From contig JAHHTT010000065.1 in assembly GCA_020024465.1 (NCBI GenBank), forward strand, positions 1 through 11,853: DNA of 11,853 bases, in the 5' to 3' direction. The notes beneath the pieces were generated by a model, which was not told the origin of the DNA, ran no database searches, and worked only from the letters and a program-made list of their open reading frames with translations. Shown piece by piece: positions 7,834 through 11,853 of the stretch (its first letter is position 1; every line of letters starts with the position of its first letter). Source of the stretch: Odoribacter sp. GTDB lineage: Bacteria > Bacteroidota > Bacteroidia > Bacteroidales > Marinifilaceae. The position numbers and the translations under genes were made by a program.

Positions 7834-8430
7834 ATGGTTCGTTTGTTGGTGTATATAAAACATCATTTGGGTTTTGTTTGGCATTGGATAGAATGTCTGA
7901 ATTCTTTTCTTTTTACGTTCTTATATGGTAAGAAGTTAAATGAGACTATAGAACAATTGATTTCAAATAATAAAAGCCAATATTCTTTTAAATGGTTACA
8001 AAGGGCAGAGCTTGGACAGCTTGCAGATTTTTTTAGTAAACAACCTGCCAGTGCCTTTGAATTTTTCAAGCCACATGCTTTTGACCAGGAGTCCTTGAAA
8101 AAAAAGAATAAAGATCATTCTTTTATTATGATTGGAGTTTTTGATGGAGATAAGCTAATAGGATATTGTTTTTTAAGATGTTTTTTTAATAAACAATGCT
8201 TTAGGGGTAAAATTGTAGATCCTGCATATCAAGGGCGCGGAATTGCCAAGCAAATGGGAATTTTTATAACTCAACTTTGTCAGAATTTAGGATTTAGATT
8301 ATTTGCGACAATTTCCAAAAAGAATGTAAAATCAATTGCTTCTTCTAAAGCTGTTAATACAGTTAAGGTCTTGAAAGAATTACCAGATGATTATTTATAT
8401 GTTGAGTATTTATTGAAAGATAATAATTGA
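7834..8430 (+). CDS. GNAT-family N-acyltransferase
   Basis: A 198-residue protein whose C-terminal two thirds is a GNAT domain. Strands FIMIGVFDGDKLIGYCFLR (about 97-115) lead into the acyl-CoA pyrophosphate loop VDPAYQGRGIAKQMG at 128-142, where QGRGIA 133-138 is the Q/RxxGxG/A motif. GNAT enzymes move an acyl group from acyl-CoA to an amine. The first 45 or so residues are rich in aromatic and hydrophobic residues (HHLGFVWHWIECLNSFLFTF) and are not part of the fold; they may touch the membrane. The amine acceptor could be the one exposed by the preceding deacetylase, or a 4-amino sugar made by the DegT aminotransferase encoded downstream. The gene is very AT-rich and ends eight bases before the sugar transferase start. 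Confidence 0.75.
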   Translation: MVRLLVYIKHHLGFVWHWIECLNSFLFTFLYGKKLNETIEQLISNNKSQYSFKWLQRAELGQLADFFSKQPASAFEFFKPHAFDQESLKKKNKDHSFIMIGVFDGDKLIGYCFLRCFFNKQCFRGKIVDPAYQGRGIAKQMGIFITQLCQNLGFRLFATISKKNVKSIASSKAVNTVKVLKELPDDYLYVEYLLKDNN

Positions 8431-8437
8431 TAGGTGT

Positions 8438-9124
8438 ATGTTGAAGTTTTTATTTGATAGATTTACGTCATTGATCGGGTTGTTGTTTCTTTGGCCTGTT
8501 TTGTTGGTCGTAGCTGTATTAATCCGCGTAAAAATGCCGGGAGGACCTGTATTTTTTGTACAAAAACGAGTGGGAAAGGATGGGGTCGTCTTTAATTGTC
8601 ACAAGTTCCGAACTATGTCAGTTAATCATAACGGTTCTACCGTGAGTGTCGCAGGAGAGAATAGAATTACTCCTTTGGGCGCAAAGCTGAGACGCTATAA
8701 GATTGATGAATTACCGGGATTATGGGATGTCCTGATAGGAAAGATGAGTTTTGTCGGACCCCGTCCGGATGTCCCCGGATATGCAGATCAGTTGCAAGGG
8801 GATGATCGGGAGGTTTTGAAACTTCGTCCTGGAATTACCGGACCGGCATCTTTAAAGTATCGGTATGAAGAGGAACAGATAGCTGGGTTTATAAAAGGCG
8901 TAAGAAGGGGAAATTCGGAGTTGAGGGCAATGTTTGAGAAGGTCGATTTTTCTAAGATGTCTGATACTGAGGTTGCTATATGGTATAATGATAATGTGAT
9001 TTATCCGGATAAGGTAAGGATTAACCGTTATTATTATCGTCATTATAGTTTTGTAAAAGATATTCAGATGATTTTTGCGACAGTATTAGGCAAACGGATA
9101 AAATATGCCGGAGAGGTGATTTGA
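8438..9124 (+). CDS. Initiating sugar-phosphate transferase (PglC/WcfS-like)
   Basis: A 228-residue small polyprenyl-phosphate sugar-phosphotransferase. The N-terminal hydrophobic segment at about 8-30 (broken by W19-P20) matches the re-entrant membrane helix of PglC. The cytosolic part has QKRVGKDG 42-49, HKFRTM 55-60, the catalytic D90-E91 in IDELPGLWD, SFVGPRPDVPGY 104-115 and the substrate-binding RPGITGPASLKYRYEEE 130-146. It links a sugar-1-phosphate from a UDP-sugar to undecaprenyl phosphate and so starts each repeat unit. The length is that of single-domain PglC/WcfS types, not the long WbaP type. With a WcfR/PglE-like aminotransferase and a PglF-like dehydratase downstream, the likely first sugar is a 4-amino-4,6-dideoxy-N-acetylhexosamine. 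Composition is less AT-rich than in the four preceding genes. Confidence 0.9.
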   Translation: MLKFLFDRFTSLIGLLFLWPVLLVVAVLIRVKMPGGPVFFVQKRVGKDGVVFNCHKFRTMSVNHNGSTVSVAGENRITPLGAKLRRYKIDELPGLWDVLIGKMSFVGPRPDVPGYADQLQGDDREVLKLRPGITGPASLKYRYEEEQIAGFIKGVRRGNSELRAMFEKVDFSKMSDTEVAIWYNDNVIYPDKVRINRYYYRHYSFVKDIQMIFATVLGKRIKYAGEVI

Positions 9125-9164
9125 TTGGAAGGTTGTGGTGCGTGAAAATAGAAGTCAAGATGTT

Positions 9165-9196
9165 TTTGTGAAATAAATAGAAATCTTATAAATTGC
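9165..9196 (+). promoter_or_regulatory. Possible Bacteroides-type promoter for the toxin-antitoxin-chaperone genes
   Basis: TTTG at 9165-9168 is followed after 20 bases by TAAATTGC at 9189-9196. The TTTG and spacing fit the Bacteroides -33/-7 form (TTTG, 19-23 bases, TAnnTTTG), but the last two bases of the -7 box do not match. It lies in the 101-base gap before the toxin gene, the second-longest gap here, and would start transcription near the inverted repeat at 9203-9218. Confidence 0.35.
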
Positions 9197-9202
9197 GATA
9201 AA

Positions 9203-9218
9203 TTTAGTTGTAACTAAA
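9203..9218. promoter_or_regulatory. Perfect 7-bp inverted repeat, probable operator
   Basis: TTTAGTT at 9203-9209 and AACTAAA at 9212-9218 are exact reverse complements around a two-base centre (GT). The repeat ends seven bases before the toxin ATG at 9226 and overlaps the predicted transcription start. A short palindrome here is what a dimeric Xre/HigA-type antitoxin would bind for autoregulation. A T-run follows, so a weak attenuator is an alternative, but the stem is AT-rich and its loop very small. Confidence 0.5.
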
Positions 9219-9225
9219 CTTTTTT

Positions 9226-9615
9226 ATGTCTAAATTTGTACTCAATGATATGGAGGCTGTAAAAGGAAAGCAGTCTTTTAAGAAACTATCTATTGACGGA
9301 CGTTGTCTTTTTGATGAATTTGAAATAGAAATGTGTAAAAACTTTCAATCAGAGATTGAAAGTATCTATGCAGTAATGAATGATGTTGCAAATCTTAAAG
9401 CTGTCCCTAAGGAAAGATTCCATTTTTATGATGATGCTAAAGGGGGGCATCGGGAGTTTGAATTTAAAAGTAGGCATTTGAGGGTTTATGGGATAACCAT
9501 AAAGGGTGGTAAGCTTATTATTTTAGGTGGAACTAAAGCTAAACAAAAGAAGGATGAGAGTTCTTTTCGAAGATTGAAGGAACAATATCTGGAATCATTA
9601 AAGTCCAATTCTTAA
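9226..9615 (+). CDS. RelE/HigB-like toxin of a putative TAC system
   Basis: A 129-residue protein, basic in its C-terminal half, that fits the RelE/HigB (Gp49-like) toxin fold. The first half is mostly helical. From about residue 74 come the strands HREFEFKSRHLRVYGITIKG and KLIILGGTKAKQKKDESSFRR, matching the 'R(V/I)Y.. .. G..IILL.G..KK..K' pattern of the family, with R83, R86, K104 and K106-K109 as possible RNA-contacting residues. Such toxins cut mRNA on the ribosome. An antitoxin-like HTH gene follows after 12 bases, giving the toxin-first order of higBA. A perfect inverted repeat with 10-base arms lies inside the gene at 9341-9363. The assignment rests on pattern, size and gene order, so the exact subfamily is uncertain. 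A non-toxic diverged relative is possible. Confidence 0.65.
   Translation: MSKFVLNDMEAVKGKQSFKKLSIDGRCLFDEFEIEMCKNFQSEIESIYAVMNDVANLKAVPKERFHFYDDAKGGHREFEFKSRHLRVYGITIKGGKLIILGGTKAKQKKDESSFRRLKEQYLESLKSNS
9341..9363 (+). repeat. Perfect 10-bp inverted repeat (hairpin) inside the toxin gene
   Basis: ACTTTCAATC at 9341-9350 and GATTGAAAGT at 9354-9363 are exact reverse complements separated by AGA. In mRNA this forms a 10-bp stem with a three-base loop about 115 bases into the toxin coding region. It could slow translation or shape mRNA decay, or be a chance result of the encoded NFQSEIES helix. Confidence 0.6.
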
Positions 9616-9627
9616 ATTATTGAGACC

Positions 9628-9990
9628 ATGAAACGAAATGAATTATTAAAGAGTCCTGTTTATTGGACTACAGAACTTCAGATGGAGTTATATCGCCAGA
9701 TTGAGGATTTTATGAAAAAAAACAATATGAATAAAACACAATTGGCTGACTATCTGGGATGTTCTAAAGGATATGTAACACAGTTGTTGTCTGGTGATTA
9801 TGACCATAAATTAAGTAAATTGATGGAATTGTCATTGGCCATCGGGAAGATTCCGCAATTTGAATTTTTGGATGCGGATGTATTTATCGAAAGGGAAGAA
9901 AAAACTTACAAAGGTGTAGTTTTGAATAAGAATTTTACATACGTATCTTCCAATTGTATTAATAATAGTGATGTTTTACATGCTGCTTGA
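9628..9990 (+). CDS. Xre/HigA-like antitoxin with C-terminal tail (possible chaperone-addiction region)
   Basis: A 120-residue protein with one Xre-type helix-turn-helix at about residues 20-75. KTQLADYLGC at 36-45 is the first helix and turn, and SKGYVTQLLSG at 46-56 is the recognition helix. It should bind DNA as a dimer, neutralise the preceding toxin and repress the operon through the palindrome at 9203-9218. About 40 residues follow the HTH (from FLDADVFIEREEKTY to the end), with several aromatic and hydrophobic residues. In M. tuberculosis HigA1 a C-terminal extension (ChAD) makes the antitoxin aggregate and decay unless a SecB-like chaperone binds it. The position of this tail, just before a SecB-like gene, suggests the same role, but this is inference. 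The stop at 9988-9990 lies two bases before the next ATG, so the two genes are probably translationally coupled. Confidence 0.75.
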   Translation: MKRNELLKSPVYWTTELQMELYRQIEDFMKKNNMNKTQLADYLGCSKGYVTQLLSGDYDHKLSKLMELSLAIGKIPQFEFLDADVFIEREEKTYKGVVLNKNFTYVSSNCINNSDVLHAA

Positions 9991-9992
9991 TT

Positions 9993-10403
9993 ATGCTGAA
10001 AATACCTTATAGAATCCAACAAATAAATACTTTGCAATTTGCAATTTTCCCGGATGAATTTGTGAATGGGGAAGATGTTGCTACTGAGGTTGCGTGTCGT
10101 TTTGGACATAGTAATCTGTTGGATGAGATTCATTGTATCGCTTTGGTTAAATATGTACAAAATGATAATTTACTGTTGCATACAGAGGTGAGATGTGTTT
10201 TTGATATTGCTCCGCAAGGTGTTGAGAAATTAAGAGAATTGCATGAAATCCCTGTTGATTTTTTGCAATATATGGGTACAATTTTAATCGGAGCGATTCG
10301 TGGTATCATTCATACGAAAACGGAAGGGACTATATTAAATGTTGTTGTCCTTCCTCCAGTTAATCTGACAGAGATTATCAAGGAGGGTATCAGGTTGGAT
10401 TGA
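9993..10403 (+). CDS. SecB-like chaperone of a putative TAC system
   Basis: A 136-residue protein with the layout of the SecB fold (E. coli SecB has 155 residues). Four strands come first: INTLQFAIFP, DVATEVACRFG, DEIHCIALVKYV and LLHTEVRCVFDI. Then comes an acidic stretch and IPVDFLQYMGTILIGAIRG (87-104), in the place of the SecB 'P..LFPY.RE.IS' helix, and finally ILNVVVLPPVNLTEII (114-129), which matches the end 'P.L.L.PVNF..LY' of SecB. Remote homology is argued from this order of motifs, not from high identity. Coming third after toxin and antitoxin genes, it would fold and protect the antitoxin, as Rv1957 does in M. tuberculosis. It could also help export. The ATG at 9993 is preferred; a TTG at 9987 would overlap the antitoxin stop and add two residues. 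Confidence 0.68.
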   Translation: MLKIPYRIQQINTLQFAIFPDEFVNGEDVATEVACRFGHSNLLDEIHCIALVKYVQNDNLLLHTEVRCVFDIAPQGVEKLRELHEIPVDFLQYMGTILIGAIRGIIHTKTEGTILNVVVLPPVNLTEIIKEGIRLD

Positions 10404-10408
10404 TTGCG

Positions 10409-10440
10409 TTTGTGTGATTCATTTTATAGAAATTGATTTG
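10409..10440 (+). promoter_or_regulatory. Possible promoter before the aminotransferase gene
   Basis: TTTG at 10409-10412 and TTGATTTG at 10433-10440 are 20 bases apart. This matches the Bacteroides TTTG / TAnnTTTG form except for one base of the TA. It sits in the 56-base gap after the chaperone gene and ends 19 bases before the ATG at 10460. It would let the aminotransferase and dehydratase be expressed apart from the toxin-antitoxin genes. Confidence 0.35.
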
Positions 10441-10459
10441 TTAAGATATTTATTACTTT

Positions 10460-11704
10460 ATGAGAAAGCGTATTTATTTGTGTCTGGCTCATATGTCAGG
10501 AAAGGAACAGGCCTTTATCCAAGAGGCTTTCGATACGAATTGGGTAGTTCCGCTCGGTCCGAATGTGAATGGGTTTGAAAAGGATTTGGAGGAGTTTGTC
10601 GGTGAGGATAAGAAGGTGGTGGCTCTCTCTGCCGGTACGGCTGCCGTGCATCTCGCTCTGATTGCTTGCGGTGTGAAGCCGGGAGATGAGGTGATTTGTC
10701 AGAGTTTTACGTTTTGCGCTTCATGCCACCCGATTGTGTATCTGGGTGCGACACCGGTGTTTGTGGACAGTGAGCCGGATACCTGGAATATGGATCCGGA
10801 GTTGTTGGAGAAGGCGATTCTGGATAGAATCGAAAAGACGGGCAGGAAACCGAAAGCGATTGTGCCGGTGTATCTGTATGGTATGCCTGCCAAACTGGAC
10901 GAGATTATGGCCGTGGCCGATAAGTATGATATCCCCGTGATCGAGGATGCCGCCGAGGGGCTTGGAAGCCGCTATAACGGACAGGTGTGTGGCACTTTCG
11001 GACGATATGGGGTGCTGTCGTTTAACGGTAATAAGATGATTACCACTTCCGGCGGCGGTGCGCTGATTTGCCCGGACGAGGAGGCGAAGCAGCGGATTAT
11101 GTTTTATGCAACGCAGGCACGGGAAGGATTTCCTTATTATCAACACGAGGAAATCGGGTATAATTACCGTATGAGTAATATCTGTGCCGGTATCGGACGC
11201 GGGCAGATGACTGTGCTGGAGGAACATGTGGAGCACCACCGGCGGTTGGCTGACCTGTATGAGCAGTTGTTGGCAGAGGTGGATGGTGTGACTTTCCATA
11301 AACGTCCGTCTGAAAAGTATGATTCGAATTATTGGCTGAATACGGTGACGCTGGATCCGCAGCTGAAGGTGAAAGGTGAAGAGGAGGCTTATGCGCAGGT
11401 GATTACGGGTGCCGTTGGCGGTGCTGCCGGAGTGACGCATGCCGCCGGTACGGCACATACGGATTGTGAGCCGAACCGAAATGTGGAGGCGATGCGTATT
11501 GCCTTGGATAAGGCCGGCATCGAGAGCCGTCCGCTCTGGAAGCCGATGCATAAGCAGCCGGTCTATCGGAATGTACCGGCTTATACGAATGGTGTGAGTG
11601 AAGGATTGTTCAAGGTGGGATTGTGTCTGCCGAGCGGTCCCTGCGTGAGTGAAGAAGAGGTGGCTTTTATTGTTAATGAGATTAAAGGTTGTATCCATGC
11701 TTAA
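10460..11704 (+). CDS. DegT/DnrJ/EryC1 sugar aminotransferase (WcfR/PglE-like)
   Basis: A 414-residue PLP enzyme of fold type I. The PLP-phosphate site is SAGTAAVHLAL 57-67, the ring-stacking region is SFTFCAS 82-88, the aspartate under PLP is D163 in IEDAAEGLGS, and the Schiff-base lysine is K192 in SFNGNKMITTSGGG. The C-terminal substrate region is SRPLWKPMHKQPVY 356-369. It would transfer an amino group from glutamate to C4 of UDP-4-keto-6-deoxy-GlcNAc, giving a 4-amino-4,6-dideoxy sugar like the AADGal/AATGal made by WcfR of Bacteroides fragilis PSA. The downstream membrane dehydratase gene would supply the keto sugar. A Gly/Ala-rich stretch at about 311-332 makes the protein somewhat longer than many relatives. 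Composition is GC-richer than in the genes before it. Its last codons overlap the next gene by eight bases. Confidence 0.88.
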   Translation: MRKRIYLCLAHMSGKEQAFIQEAFDTNWVVPLGPNVNGFEKDLEEFVGEDKKVVALSAGTAAVHLALIACGVKPGDEVICQSFTFCASCHPIVYLGATPVFVDSEPDTWNMDPELLEKAILDRIEKTGRKPKAIVPVYLYGMPAKLDEIMAVADKYDIPVIEDAAEGLGSRYNGQVCGTFGRYGVLSFNGNKMITTSGGGALICPDEEAKQRIMFYATQAREGFPYYQHEEIGYNYRMSNICAGIGRGQMTVLEEHVEHHRRLADLYEQLLAEVDGVTFHKRPSEKYDSNYWLNTVTLDPQLKVKGEEEAYAQVITGAVGGAAGVTHAAGTAHTDCEPNRNVEAMRIALDKAGIESRPLWKPMHKQPVYRNVPAYTNGVSEGLFKVGLCLPSGPCVSEEEVAFIVNEIKGCIHA

Positions 11705-11853
11705 AAGATTTTTATCGAAACTCTCTTCGTGGTATTTCACCGGAAATGCCCTCCCGTATTGGGGGATTTTTTTGATAGATTGTGTGATTGTGCTGGGTGC
11801 GGAGATGTTTGTTTTTGTCCTGAATAACGGCCTGCAGTTTACAGCGGAGAATT
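11697..11853 (+). CDS. Membrane nucleotide-sugar dehydratase (PglF/CapD-like), N-terminus only
   Basis: The ATG at 11697 lies inside the end of the aminotransferase gene (eight-base overlap), and the frame stays open to the window end, showing 52 codons. The product starts with a basic, amphipathic stretch (MLKRFLSKLSSWYF) and then a hydrophobic segment at about residues 22-43 (WGIFLIDCVIVLGAEMFVFV) that should cross the membrane. This resembles the start of the multi-pass N-terminal region of PglF/CapD/WbpM-type UDP-GlcNAc 4,6-dehydratases, which commonly follow such aminotransferases in Bacteroides capsule loci. It would make the 4-keto substrate of the aminotransferase. The catalytic domain is outside the window, so the call rests on this start, the overlap and the context. 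Confidence 0.65.
   Translation, partial: MLKRFLSKLSSWYFTGNALPYWGIFLIDCVIVLGAEMFVFVLNNGLQFTAEN

Noticed and set aside
10721..11740. 339-codon open frame on the minus strand opposite the aminotransferase gene
   Set aside because: It overlaps a gene with complete PLP-enzyme motifs on the other strand, its product is rich in His, Arg and Ile with no recognisable domain, and no promoter or start context is seen.

Overview
The window looks like the distal part of a capsular or surface polysaccharide locus from a gut Bacteroidales bacterium (Bacteroides or Parabacteroides type). Reasons: all genes are on the + strand with short gaps and almost no Shine-Dalgarno sequences; possible promoters resemble the Bacteroides TTTG / TAnnTTTG form; and the gene families are those of Bacteroides capsule loci. 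The genus is inferred from these traits, not proven.

Layout. Positions 1-488 hold the C-terminal part of a family 4-like glycosyltransferase cut by the window edge. Positions 505-4443 hold a less AT-rich block for UDP-N-acetyl-L-fucosamine (UDP-L-FucNAc) synthesis: a CapE/FnlA-like dehydratase-epimerase, a stand-alone cupin sugar isomerase or epimerase, a CapF/FnlB-like SDR-cupin fusion and a CapG/FnlC-like 2-epimerase. Positions 4457-8430 are strongly AT-rich and probably serotype-specific: a WbuB-like glycosyltransferase, an ATP-grasp ligase, a cytosolic NodB-type deacetylase and a GNAT acyltransferase. The last three could together change which acyl group sits on an amino sugar. Positions 8438-9124 encode the membrane sugar-phosphate transferase that starts the repeat unit on undecaprenyl phosphate. 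Positions 10460-11853 hold a DegT-family sugar aminotransferase (WcfR/PglE type) and the first 52 codons of what is probably a membrane-bound PglF/CapD-type UDP-GlcNAc 4,6-dehydratase. That pair would make the 4-amino-4,6-dideoxy sugar (AADGal/AATGal type) used by the initiating transferase.

The most interesting part is 9226-10403. Between the initiating transferase and the aminotransferase lie three small, tightly packed genes: a RelE/HigB-like protein, a Xre/HigA-like helix-turn-helix protein with a C-terminal tail, and a 136-residue SecB-like protein. Order and sizes match a toxin-antitoxin-chaperone (TAC) system such as HigB1-HigA1-Rv1957 of Mycobacterium tuberculosis. A perfect inverted repeat lies just before the toxin start and a possible promoter precedes it, as expected for an autoregulated module. 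A TAC system inside a Bacteroidales capsule locus is the best candidate here for something poorly described.

No tRNA, rRNA, CRISPR array or insertion sequence was seen. No Wzx flippase or Wzy polymerase is present; they may lie upstream of the window. No stretch longer than about 120 bases lacks a gene.
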